From NCBI GenBank assembly GCA_948470005.1, contig CAOKNI010000007.1, forward strand, positions 1 through 39,669: a DNA stretch of 39,669 nt, in the 5' to 3' direction. The stretch is from an uncultured Mycoplasmatota bacterium (GTDB lineage: Bacteria > Bacillota_I > Bacilli_A > RF39 > UBA660). This document shows, piece by piece, positions 24,689 to 31,573 of the stretch. The stretch's first letter is position 1; each line of letters starts with the position of its first letter. The notes below the pieces were generated by a model that saw only the letters and a list, made by a program, of their open reading frames with translations, searched no databases and had not been told where the DNA came from. The position numbers were made by a program, and so were the translations under genes.

Positions 24689-25648
24689 ATGAATAAGATA
24701 CTGCTAATTGTTGTAATTTTATTAGTGCCAGTAGTGATAATAACAACACCTGATACTGATGCGAGTCTAGCTTATCAAGATAAAGGAGAAAATGTTTCAT
24801 TAGAATTGCCTGTTAAAACAGAAGAGAAAAAAGAAAATAAGTCACAACAAGTGTTAATAAGTAATAATAATGATAAGAGCGATGCTTATTATATTGATTT
24901 AGAAGAATATGTTTTAGGAGTGGTCGCAGGTGAGATGCCAGCTTCATTTAGTATGGAAGCATTAAAGGCTCAAGCAATTGCCGCTCGAAGCTATGCCCTT
25001 AATAAGATGAAAAGTATAAAAGGTTATATTCTTAGTACAAGTATAAATGACCAAGTTTATTTAACGATGGAAAATATGAAAAGTCGTTGGGGTGAAGATT
25101 TTGCTTATTATTATAACCGAGTAAAGCAAGCAGTAGAGGAAACAAAAGGTCAGGTACTCACTTATAATAACGAAGTTATTAGTGCTTATTATTTTGCAAT
25201 TTCTAATGGATTTACGGAAGATGCTAAAACTGTTTTTAGGGAGAATAAAGATTATTTAGTTAGTGTTGAATCTTCTTGGGATAAAAATTATGAGTCTTAT
25301 AGTTCAAATAGAACAATTTCAAAGGAATCTTTTTGTTTAAAACTAGATATTGATTGTAGTAATGGGATAAAAATTACTAAGTTAAATAGAAGCAATACGG
25401 GTTATGTACGTGAAATAACAATTAATAATAAAAAGTTTACAGGTATTTCAGTATTTAATAAGCTTGCTTTAAAATCAACAGACTTTACTATAGATATTAA
25501 TGGGGAAGAAGTGAAACTTACGACACGGGGGTTTGGCCATGGTGTAGGTATGAGTCAGTATGGAGCTCAAGGAATGGCACGAGCAGGTTATAAAGCAGAA
25601 GAAATATTAAAACATTATTATAAAAATACGAATATTACTAATATTTAA
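24689..25648 (+). CDS. spoIID: SpoIID, sporulation lytic transglycosylase
   Basis: 319 residues. N-terminal membrane anchor (ILLIVVILLVPVVIITT) then a SpoIID domain: IDLEEYVLGVVAGEMPASF with the catalytic Glu, MEALKAQAIAARSYAL, ISAYYFAISNGFTEDA and the ending TTRGFGHGVGMSQYGAQGMA with AEEILKHYY. It degrades septal peptidoglycan during engulfment together with SpoIIM and SpoIIP, neither of which is in the window. GGAGGG lies just before the ATG. CATATATT and an upstream GCATAAAT (24650-24670 region) loosely resemble a SigE promoter, but I give this little weight. Confidence 0.95.
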   Translation: MNKILLIVVILLVPVVIITTPDTDASLAYQDKGENVSLELPVKTEEKKENKSQQVLISNNNDKSDAYYIDLEEYVLGVVAGEMPASFSMEALKAQAIAARSYALNKMKSIKGYILSTSINDQVYLTMENMKSRWGEDFAYYYNRVKQAVEETKGQVLTYNNEVISAYYFAISNGFTEDAKTVFRENKDYLVSVESSWDKNYESYSSNRTISKESFCLKLDIDCSNGIKITKLNRSNTGYVREITINNKKFTGISVFNKLALKSTDFTIDINGEEVKLTTRGFGHGVGMSQYGAQGMARAGYKAEEILKHYYKNTNITNI

Positions 25649-25668
25649 AGTATAAATTTAAAAAAGTT

Positions 25669-25695
25669 GCTCACCTTAATAGTAGAAAGGTGAGT
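25669..25695 (+). promoter_or_regulatory. Hairpin that pairs with the spoIIQ ribosome-binding site
   Basis: CTCACCTT (25670-25677) is exactly complementary to AAGGTGAG (25687-25694), the Shine-Dalgarno of the next gene, with a nine-base loop. There is no T run after it, so it is not an intrinsic terminator on plus. Confidence 0.6.
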
Positions 25696-25701
25696 TATAA
25701 T

Positions 25702-26331
25702 ATGAAACAAAGAAAATTAAGGGGTTATGTTTTACCAACTGTTTATGTGTTATTATTAATATTAATATTTGGAACAGTTAGTATAATTACAACTTTAATG
25801 ACAAATAATCCAGATTATTTATATTCAGTGGGAATTCTAAAAAATGTTTCTACACCGGTTGTTAATGTGGATGGGTCGGCGACTAAAGGAATAGAAAAGC
25901 CATTTGTAGGGGAAAGTGTAAGTATTGATAAATATTTTTATGATGCTAAAGATGATGCTAAAAAACAAGAGCAATCTTTAATTTATTATGAAAATACTTA
26001 TATGAAAAATACCGGAGTTTTGTATAAAGCTGATAAAACTTTTGATGTGGTCGCAGTATTATCAGGGACAATTTTAAATGTTAAAGAGGATGAAGTTTTA
26101 GGAAATTTAATTGAAGTTGAACATAATCCGAATCTTCGAACTATTTATTATAGTTTAGATAAAATTGATGTTAAACCGGGAGATGTTATTTCACAAGGAG
26201 AAGCTATGGGAACAAGTGGTACTAATAAAATAACAAATAATAAATATAGTTTGCTATTTGAAGTTTATTATAACGGAACCCTTTTAAATCCTTTAGACTT
26301 CTATAATATGGATGCAGCTGATTTAACATAA
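25702..26331 (+). CDS. spoIIQ: SpoIIQ-like M23-domain sporulation protein
   Basis: 209 residues from the ATG at 25702, which follows AAGGTGAG; an in-frame GTG at 25690 lies inside that site. One N-terminal membrane helix (VLPTVYVLLLILIFGTVSII) and a C-terminal LytM/M23 fold: VVAVLSGTILNVKEDEVLGN, IEVEHNPNLRTIYYSL, VKPGDVISQGEAMGTSGTN and SLLFEVYYNGTLLNPLDFY. The metal-binding His residues of active M23 peptidases are missing (LLFEV in place of LHFEV), as in other degenerate LytM domains. In Bacillus, SpoIIQ sits in the forespore membrane and binds SpoIIIAH across the engulfing septum. Placement after spoIID supports the call, as in B. subtilis. Confidence 0.82.
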   Translation: MKQRKLRGYVLPTVYVLLLILIFGTVSIITTLMTNNPDYLYSVGILKNVSTPVVNVDGSATKGIEKPFVGESVSIDKYFYDAKDDAKKQEQSLIYYENTYMKNTGVLYKADKTFDVVAVLSGTILNVKEDEVLGNLIEVEHNPNLRTIYYSLDKIDVKPGDVISQGEAMGTSGTNKITNNKYSLLFEVYYNGTLLNPLDFYNMDAADLT

Positions 26332-26337
26332 ATAAAT

Positions 26338-26363
26338 ACTCACTTTATAGTGGGTTTTATTTT
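26338..26363 (+). terminator. Intrinsic terminator after spoIIQ
   Basis: CTCACT and AGTGGG arms with a short loop, followed by TTTTATTTT. Confidence 0.6.
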
Positions 26364-26445
26364 GGAATGATTTTGTTTAAGGGTTAGATTTTAATTTTTA
26401 GTACATAATAAGATTAGATAAATAATTTAAAGGTGGGATTTTAAT

Positions 26446-27015
26446 TTGAAAAAGATTATACTTTTTCTGGTCGAAGATATACTTAATATAATATATAATA
26501 ATAAAAGTATAGAAGTTGTACTTAAAGATATACTTTATCAGGGAAATATTATTGATAGAGCAAAATTTATGGAAGAATTTATTAAGGTTTTAAAAAAAGA
26601 AAAAATTAAAGGAAAATTATTTGGTGATGATGTATATATAGTTTTAAATAGTTATTATACCGTTAGAGATAAATATTTTTTAGAAAGTGTATTTTTGGAA
26701 CTGGGTTTTTTAAAAGTGATATGGATACCTATTAAAGATGTACTTCCAGATGAAGCGGCAATTTATATTGAAATAAATAATTCATATATGGTTATTAACT
26801 TGGATAAAGGGCTATTTATTGATTTAAATTATTTTAAAGATATTCCAAAAATTTTAATGCAATTTTTAGATGGTGACAAAAGTGATATTGTGTTATTTGG
26901 TAAGAATAAAAATATTCCATTTATAAAGCTTAAAAATAAAAATATATACTATTTTGAAAACTATTTGCATTATATTACAGAAAGTTTACTAAAAGTAAAA
27001 AAATATGGGGTCTAA
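26446..27015 (+). CDS. Unrecognised protein, possibly degenerate actin-like fold
   Basis: 189 residues, TTG start with AGGTGGG nine bases upstream. Not securely recognised. No signal peptide or long membrane helix. The segment DVYIVLNSYYTVRDKYFLES followed by VFLELGFLKVIWIPI and then IYIEINNSYMVINLDKG has the order of strands and helix seen in MreB/FtsA/PilM-type ATPases (the VPS.T..E...EA..AG..KV segment followed by the phosphate-2 strand pair), but the GGGT nucleotide loop is absent, so an actin relation would be a degenerate, non-ATP-binding one. It lies between spoIIQ and the agr locus with its own terminator. Function unknown. Confidence 0.5.
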   Translation: MKKIILFLVEDILNIIYNNKSIEVVLKDILYQGNIIDRAKFMEEFIKVLKKEKIKGKLFGDDVYIVLNSYYTVRDKYFLESVFLELGFLKVIWIPIKDVLPDEAAIYIEINNSYMVINLDKGLFIDLNYFKDIPKILMQFLDGDKSDIVLFGKNKNIPFIKLKNKNIYYFENYLHYITESLLKVKKYGV

Positions 27016-27030
27016 CGTCATATTTTTTTT
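26997..27030 (+). terminator. Intrinsic terminator upstream of agrA
   Basis: AAAATATG and CATATTTT arms followed by a run of eight T; overlaps the stop codon of the preceding gene. The end of its T run forms the start of the agrA -35 element. Confidence 0.75.
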
Positions 27031-27067
27031 GACTTTATGAGAATTATATACTATAATTACTTATAGT
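27029..27067 (+). promoter_or_regulatory. agrAC promoter with overlapping dyad
   Basis: TTGACT (27029-27034), 17-base spacer, TATAAT (27052-27057). A perfect dyad, ACTATAA (27050-27056) and TTATAGT (27061-27067), covers the -10 element and could be an operator. Confidence 0.7.
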
Positions 27068-27094
27068 AAACCAATATGGTATGGAGTTGATAAT

Positions 27095-27796
27095 GTGGTA
27101 CGTTTTGTCGTGGTTGATGATGAAGTAAATGATATAAATCATATTACAGATTTGTTAAATGAAATTGTAAAAGAAGAAAAAGAAATAGTGAGTTTTTCAA
27201 AAGTTAATGCGGAGCTTAAAAAAGAAATTGGGAATACTGATACGAAAAAAGTGTATATTTTAGATATTGAACTTGGTAATAAAGTAAGTGGTATTAGTAT
27301 TGCAAAACTTATAAGAGATATAGATTGGGAAAGTGAGATTATTTTTATTACTAATCATGATAAAATGTTTGAAAGTGCTCACAGAACAGTTTATAAGGTA
27401 TTTGATTTTATTGAAAAGTTTCATGAGTTTGATAAAAGATTTAAGAAAGATATATTAGAGATTTTAAAAACTAATTTTGATAATAAGATGTTTGTTTATA
27501 AACTAAATAATGTAGAACTTAGTTTGTATTATAAATCTATTTTATATATTTATAAAGAAGATAGAAAGTTAATTATTAAAACGGATAAAAAGATTAATAA
27601 TACTTATACTTTATCGATTAGTTTAAAAGAAATGGCAACACTTTTAGATTATAGATTTAAACAATGTCATAAATCTTGTATTGTAAATACTCTTAGAATA
27701 AGTAAAAAGGATTATAAAAATGGTTATTTCATTTTGGATACAGGCGAGAAAGTCTATATGTTATCTAAGAAGTATAAGGATGAGGTAGACAAATGA
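27095..27796 (+). CDS. agrA: AgrA-type LytTR response regulator
   Basis: 233 residues, GTG start with GGAG eight bases upstream. Receiver domain with acidic pair in FVVVDDEVND (D8, D9), phospho-acceptor in VYILDIELGN (about D57) and SIAKLIRDIDW; then a LytTR DNA-binding domain (about residues 130-233: VELSLYYKSILYIYKEDRK, FKQCHKSCIVNTLRI, GEKVYMLSKKYKDE). In agr systems AgrA, phosphorylated by AgrC, activates the agr promoter. The stop overlaps the agrC start (ATGA), so the two are translationally coupled. Order A-C is reversed compared with the staphylococcal B-D-C-A operon. Confidence 0.92.
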   Translation: MVRFVVVDDEVNDINHITDLLNEIVKEEKEIVSFSKVNAELKKEIGNTDTKKVYILDIELGNKVSGISIAKLIRDIDWESEIIFITNHDKMFESAHRTVYKVFDFIEKFHEFDKRFKKDILEILKTNFDNKMFVYKLNNVELSLYYKSILYIYKEDRKLIIKTDKKINNTYTLSISLKEMATLLDYRFKQCHKSCIVNTLRISKKDYKNGYFILDTGEKVYMLSKKYKDEVDK

Positions 27797-29076
27797 TAGA
27801 GTTAATTGTTTGGATTATTGTAAGTTTATTTTCTACGTTTGGCTTTGTATATTTATATTATAAGTTTACTAATTCTAATAAAAAGATTAATTTATATGCT
27901 GTAATATTATACTTTTTTGGTGCTATTAGTGTAGTTCTAATAGATAAATTTGATATTAAAGTTTTGAAATCTATTTTTTTCTTTATATATTTTCCTATTT
28001 TGTTTTATATTGTGCATCCTATGCCTTTAAAGAAGCTATTTTATTATGTAGTTATTATATGGTTTTATGGTGGAGTTATTGATATTTTGGCGATATTACT
28101 TATTTCTTTAATTATATCTATTTTTAATGGTAACTTTAGTATTTTTACATATAATTCTGATTTTATATCAATGATTTTTACGTCTATTATTGCAATTGGT
28201 ATGATTTTGCTAACTAAGTGTAAATATATTAAAAGTAAAACTAGCAATCTTTACGAGAAAATAGGCAAAATAGAATATACTAATTTATTGTTAGTAGTTT
28301 TAGTGACATTCATTGTTTGTATAGATATAACTATGATATTAAATATTAATTATTTAGATATTAATTTATTATTGATATTAGTTACTATTTTAACGATGGC
28401 TACATGTGTTATTTTGTTTAAATATAAATTGGATGCAAAGGAAATTAAAGAGTATTTAAATACATTAAGAGAGAATAATAAGTTTTATGTAAAAGTAGAT
28501 GATGATAATAGAATTTTTAAACATAATTTAACTGCTAAATTATCTAGTGTTAAATCAGTTGGTAGTAAAAAAGTAAATGTTTTAATTGATGACCTTATAT
28601 TACAATTTAATAAAAGTATTGATTTTGCCGATAGTATGAAAGTTATTCCCTATGGCTTAAATGGAATAATATATCAAAAGCTTTATCCATATTTAGATGA
28701 TTTAAATGTTAAGATAAATAATGATATTAAATATGATATTTTTACAGTGTTGAGGCCTAGAAGATATAATGTGTTTGTAGAGAAAATAATGTTAGCTTTA
28801 GATAATGCAATTGAAGCTTGTTTAAATAGTGAAGAGAAAGCTTTAGTTATAAATATCTTTGATGATGAGGCAAATATTTGTGTAGAAATAGAAAATACTT
28901 TTGCTGGTGATATTAATTTAGATTTATTAGGTACGAAAAATTATTCAACTAAAGGTAAAAGACGTGGCTTAGGATTATTTTCAATGTTCCGTAATAATGA
29001 AGCAAAAATAAGTGTTAAAATTATTAATAATTTATTTGTAAATAAAATAACAACAAAAAAACGTTTGAATGATTAA
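27793..29076 (+). CDS. agrC: AgrC-type sensor histidine kinase
   Basis: 427 residues. Six or so membrane helices in residues 1-210 (for example IVSLFSTFGFVYLYYKF; LKKLFYYVVIIWFYGGVIDI; LLVVLVTFIVCIDITMIL) form the peptide sensor. The kinase half has the phospho-acceptor His in RIFKHNLTAKLSSV (about H244, in place of the usual FRHD), an N box LALDNAIEACLNSEEKALVI and a G box TKGKRRGLGLFSMFRNNE, the GHKL subtype typical of AgrC and other LytTR partners. It ends in the bidirectional terminator shared with agrD. Confidence 0.92.
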   Translation: MIELIVWIIVSLFSTFGFVYLYYKFTNSNKKINLYAVILYFFGAISVVLIDKFDIKVLKSIFFFIYFPILFYIVHPMPLKKLFYYVVIIWFYGGVIDILAILLISLIISIFNGNFSIFTYNSDFISMIFTSIIAIGMILLTKCKYIKSKTSNLYEKIGKIEYTNLLLVVLVTFIVCIDITMILNINYLDINLLLILVTILTMATCVILFKYKLDAKEIKEYLNTLRENNKFYVKVDDDNRIFKHNLTAKLSSVKSVGSKKVNVLIDDLILQFNKSIDFADSMKVIPYGLNGIIYQKLYPYLDDLNVKINNDIKYDIFTVLRPRRYNVFVEKIMLALDNAIEACLNSEEKALVINIFDDEANICVEIENTFAGDINLDLLGTKNYSTKGKRRGLGLFSMFRNNEAKISVKIINNLFVNKITTKKRLND

Positions 29077-29091
29077 CAAACGTTTTTTGTT
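29055..29091. terminator. Bidirectional terminator between agrC and agrD
   Basis: AAAAAACGTTTG (29056-29067) and CAAACGTTTTTT (29077-29088) form a 12-base stem with A/T runs on both sides; it covers the end of agrC and touches the agrD stop. Confidence 0.85.
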
Positions 29092-29197
29092 ATATTAATT
29101 CTTCTGGGCATTCAGGTTCGTCAAGTGCATACCATAAAGTAAAGCTTGAAGAAGCTGATGTTGCTGCTCCACTTAATAAGTTAGCCAAAAATTCCAT
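29090..29197 (-). CDS. agrD: AgrD-type signal peptide precursor lacking core cysteine
   Basis: 35 residues, below usual gene-calling limits. AGGAGGT (29210-29204) lies six bases before the ATG. Three AgrD parts are visible: a short amphipathic N-terminal leader (MEFLANLLSGAATSA), a core SSSFTLWYAL, and an acidic tail DEPECPEELI that aligns with the staphylococcal DEVEVPKEL tail. The core resembles the clostridial CLWFT-type signal, but has Thr or Ser where the ring Cys should be; the only Cys (C30) is in the tail. Ser-linked lactone signals are known in Staphylococcus intermedius and Enterococcus Fsr, so a lactone is plausible here. It follows agrB by 50 bases. Which residue closes the ring, and where AgrB cuts (after L25 by alignment), are inferences. 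Confidence 0.87.
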   Translation of the reverse strand: MEFLANLLSGAATSASSSFTLWYALDEPECPEELI

Positions 29198-29247
29198 TTT
29201 AGTACCTCCTTTTTATGTTATTTTTGTTTAAATCTATATTTTATTAT

Positions 29248-29856
29248 TTAAACCGTCTTTGATTTTTTATAATACTTATAATTATTAAATGTTGTTCTAG
29301 TTATTTTATAAGTAAGGGGATTTATTAAAATGCATTGGACTAATAGGGCATATATAAGCGAGTTATTAATTATCTCGATATTATTAAATGAATATAATAT
29401 GGTGTATATTAAAACAACTGTTAATGATAGTATTTTGCATTTTAAGCGATGTTTTTTTCTAATTATAGGTCTTTTGGGAGTGTCTGCAGGAGACCATAGT
29501 AACATAGAAATAAATCCTATTATTAAAACTATATATCCTATACTTTCTGGTATTAGGATGTTTTTAATAAGTAGAGGTATTATATTATATATTGTTATGG
29601 TAGTTATCCAGCACGCAATATTATTTTTAGCATGAATACCAAAACTAAAAGTTCTAATACCAGCATAAAATAATATTATGAAACAAGTTTCTTTTAAAGT
29701 GTGTAAAAGAGCTGATATGATGATGACTGCGGTTGTTTTAATAATAAGACTGTATAAACCTTCTAAGCCATATTTAAGTTTTTTAATTTTTAATTCATCA
29801 CATTCTTGATATTTATTAATAAAGCTAATTCCATTAGTAATAAATTTCTCTTTCAT
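29248..29856 (-). CDS. agrB: AgrB-type signal peptide processing membrane protease
   Basis: 202 residues. AgrB is a membrane cysteine protease that removes the AgrD tail and cyclises the peptide. The catalytic pair is present with family spacing: His75 and Cys82 in RTFSFGIHAKNNIACW (seven apart, as in S. aureus H77 and C84). The SPADTPKRPI loop, basic segment RKKHRLKCK and several hydrophobic helices (AVIIISALLHTL; IGYIVLIIGFISMLLW; ILSLTVVLIYTILY) are typical. AAGGAAG precedes the ATG. First gene of the minus-strand agrBD unit. Confidence 0.93.
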   Translation of the reverse strand: MKEKFITNGISFINKYQECDELKIKKLKYGLEGLYSLIIKTTAVIIISALLHTLKETCFIILFYAGIRTFSFGIHAKNNIACWITTITIYNIIPLLIKNILIPESIGYIVLIIGFISMLLWSPADTPKRPIIRKKHRLKCKILSLTVVLIYTILYSFNNIEIINNSLIYALLVQCILINPLTYKITRTTFNNYKYYKKSKTV

Positions 29857-29881
29857 ACTTTTACTTCCTTGCTACTTTTTC

Positions 29882-29932
29882 AGTATAATGCAAGATGGTT
29901 AGAAATTAAATACTGTTTGCTCTAAGTAACTG
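29882..29932 (-). promoter_or_regulatory. agrBD promoter with CAGT repeats, candidate AgrA site
   Basis: On minus, TATACT (29887-29882) with a poor -35 (TTTAAT, 29910-29905) is preceded by two direct repeats beginning TCAGTTACTTAG and ACAGTATTTAAT, 17 bases apart. They resemble the ACAGTTAAG half-sites of LytTR regulators, though the known period is 21-22. A weak -35 beside such repeats fits an activator-dependent promoter. Confidence 0.45.
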
Positions 29933-30088
29933 ATTTTAAGTTTCAAATTATATGTTTATATATTTTAAAGATAAATTAAGCTCTTTTGAGTCTTATATTG
30001 GAGGTTTTAGAACAATATTGTTTCTTTTTAAATTTAAATATGTTATCTTGGGAATGCTTAATAATAAAGAGGGCCAAATAGTGCGAAA

Positions 30089-30098
30089 TTTGTCGAAC
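30089..30098 (+). promoter_or_regulatory. Spo0A box upstream of the cold-shock gene
   Basis: TTTGTCGAAC contains the exact TGTCGAA core (30091-30097), about 70 bases before the csp start. Confidence 0.45.
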
Positions 30099-30166
30099 GC
30101 TTTTTATTGAGTTCAGGGGTGCTTGTATGTTATTTTTAATACGAGGTAGAAAGGCTAGGTGTGATA

Positions 30167-30379
30167 ATGCAAGGTAAAGTTAAGTGGTTTAACAATGAAA
30201 AAGGCTATGGATTTATCGAGTATGAAGATTTAGAAGATATTTTCGTTCATTATTCTAACATTGTTAAAGAAGGCTACAAAACTTTAAAGGAAGGAGCAAT
30301 AGTTGGATTTAAACTTATTGAAACTTCAAAAGGATTACAAGCAGTAGATGTTTGTGAAAAAGAATTAACTACTATTTAA
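30167..30379 (+). CDS. Cold-shock protein (CspA family)
   Basis: 70 residues from the ATG at 30167; an in-frame GTG at 30161 lies inside the AGGTGTG site. Single OB-fold RNA chaperone: MQGKVKWFNNEKGYGFIEY holds RNP1 (KGYGFI), and IFVHYSNI is RNP2. One change from the usual family is the VHYSNI segment in place of VHFSAI. It melts RNA secondary structure in cold or stationary phase. Confidence 0.93.
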   Translation: MQGKVKWFNNEKGYGFIEYEDLEDIFVHYSNIVKEGYKTLKEGAIVGFKLIETSKGLQAVDVCEKELTTI

Positions 30380-30393
30380 TTGGTAGTTTTTTT
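30367..30393 (+). terminator. Intrinsic terminator after csp
   Basis: AACTAC and GTAGTT arms with a ten-base loop and seven T; overlaps the end of csp. Confidence 0.65.
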
Positions 30394-30403
30394 AATGTCT
30401 TTA

Positions 30404-30412
30404 TGTTATAAT
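30404..30412 (+). promoter_or_regulatory. Extended -10 promoter of hpf
   Basis: TGT-TATAAT (30404-30412) with no good -35, 24 bases before the hpf start. Confidence 0.5.
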
Positions 30413-30435
30413 TAATTAAAGGTAAGGTGATATAT

Positions 30436-30966
30436 ATGGAATTAAATATAAGAGGAGAAAAACTTGTAGTTACAAAAGCTATTAAAGATTATGTAACTGA
30501 AAAACTTAGTAAGTTAGATAAATATTTTGATAATGAAAGAAATATTAGTGTTAATGTTCTTATTAAAGTTAAAAATGAGAAACAAAGAATTGAAGTAACA
30601 ATGCCAATGGGTAAATTTCAAATTAGAGCAGAAGAGGCTCACAATGATTTATATGCGGCGGCTGATTTGGTTGTTGATAAGTTAGAAAGACAAATAAGAA
30701 AAAATAAAACAAAATTAAATAACAAATATAAAAATGTTGTAAAAATGGATATTAGTACTGATTTTGTGGTAGAAGATGAAGATTCTAAGAAAAGTGTTGT
30801 TAAAAGGAAGAATATTGCGACTAAGCCAATGGATGAGGAAGAAGCAATTTTACAAATGGAACTTATAAATCATGATTTCTTTGTTTTTAAAAACATTGAT
30901 GAAGAATGTGTTTCAGTTATTTATAAAAGAAAAGATGGCGATTTCGGTATTATTAATGTGAAATAG
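30436..30966 (+). CDS. hpf: Ribosome hibernation promoting factor, long form
   Basis: 176 residues from the ATG at 30436, five bases after AAGGTGA; an in-frame GTG at 30427 overlaps that site. N-terminal HPF/RaiA domain (MELNIRGEKLVVTKAIKDYV; QIRAEEAHNDLYAAADLVVD; KLERQIRKNKTK) binds the 30S decoding region. A charged linker leads to the C-terminal dimerisation domain (MDEEEAILQMELINHDFFVF; YKRKDGDFGIIN) that joins two 70S ribosomes into 100S in stationary phase. In Bacillus hpf (yvyD) precedes secA, and the same general neighbourhood is kept here, with the sortase cassette and yfhO between. Confidence 0.96.
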   Translation: MELNIRGEKLVVTKAIKDYVTEKLSKLDKYFDNERNISVNVLIKVKNEKQRIEVTMPMGKFQIRAEEAHNDLYAAADLVVDKLERQIRKNKTKLNNKYKNVVKMDISTDFVVEDEDSKKSVVKRKNIATKPMDEEEAILQMELINHDFFVFKNIDEECVSVIYKRKDGDFGIINVK

Positions 30967-30988
30967 GTGGCTTAAGCTATCTTTTTTC
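30965..30988 (+). terminator. Intrinsic terminator of hpf
   Basis: AGGTGGC and GCTATCT arms around TTAA, followed by six T. Confidence 0.6.
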
Positions 30989-30999
30989 TTGCGATAAAC

Positions 31000-31027
31000 T
31001 TGACAATTTAAAATATTTATGTATAAT
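31000..31027 (+). promoter_or_regulatory. SigA promoter of the sortase cassette
   Basis: TTGACA (31000-31005), 16-base spacer, TATAAT (31022-31027). Confidence 0.75.
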
Positions 31028-31048
31028 AGAGTGCCAAGAGGAGGGATT

Positions 31049-31573
31049 ATGGTGAAAAAAATGATACAAGTTATAGTGGCACTTATGGTATTTAGTGGCT
31101 TAACTAGTACGGTTTATGCTAAGGAAAATAAAATCTTAGATTATGCTCGTGGAACTCATATTGTGGCTGGTGATGTTGTTAAATTATCAGCGTCTGACAT
31201 TGTAAAGATTGAAAGATTTTTAAATGAAAATGAGATTAGCGATAATGACCAAAATAAAATAATTGCGAAACTAGAAAGCATAGTAACTATTTTAGATAGA
31301 ACTGGTACTAGTAATGTAACTAAACTTGATGATGCGACGAAAGAGCAAATTTTAAATATTGCTCAAGAAGCGGCAAATATAGCTGGTGTTACACTTACTT
31401 ATAATAATACTGATAAAATTCTAAGTATTTATCAAAATGGGGTTATGGTTGATGCATTTTTTGCTAGTCCATATTTAAAACAAACTGGGGATACTAATGT
31501 GATGATTATTGTTAGCGTTTTACTTACAGCTATAGCAGCTGTTATAGCAATTAAGAAAGTAAAACATGCTTAA
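31049..31573 (+). CDS. Predicted sortase substrate with LKQTG sorting signal
   Basis: 174 residues from the ATG at 31049; AGGAGG lies four bases upstream, and a GTG three bases later is an equally possible start. An earlier in-frame ATG at 31019 lies inside the promoter -10 region. Signal peptide MIQVIVALMVFSGLTSTVYA, then an acidic helical ectodomain of about 110 residues, not recognised. The C-terminus is a complete sorting signal in layout: LKQTGD, a hydrophobic helix (VMIIVSVLLTAIAAVIAI) and a basic tail KKVKHA. The usual Pro of LPXTG is Lys. The next gene is a sortase, overlapping by eight bases, so this is its likely dedicated substrate. Confidence 0.75.
   Translation: MVKKMIQVIVALMVFSGLTSTVYAKENKILDYARGTHIVAGDVVKLSASDIVKIERFLNENEISDNDQNKIIAKLESIVTILDRTGTSNVTKLDDATKEQILNIAQEAANIAGVTLTYNNTDKILSIYQNGVMVDAFFASPYLKQTGDTNVMIIVSVLLTAIAAVIAIKKVKHA

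Noticed and set aside
29999..30112. Short plus-strand frame after a GGAGG at about 30000, upstream of csp
   Set aside because: The spacing to the possible TTG start is too long, and the frame overlaps the Spo0A box and the csp upstream region; no recognisable product.
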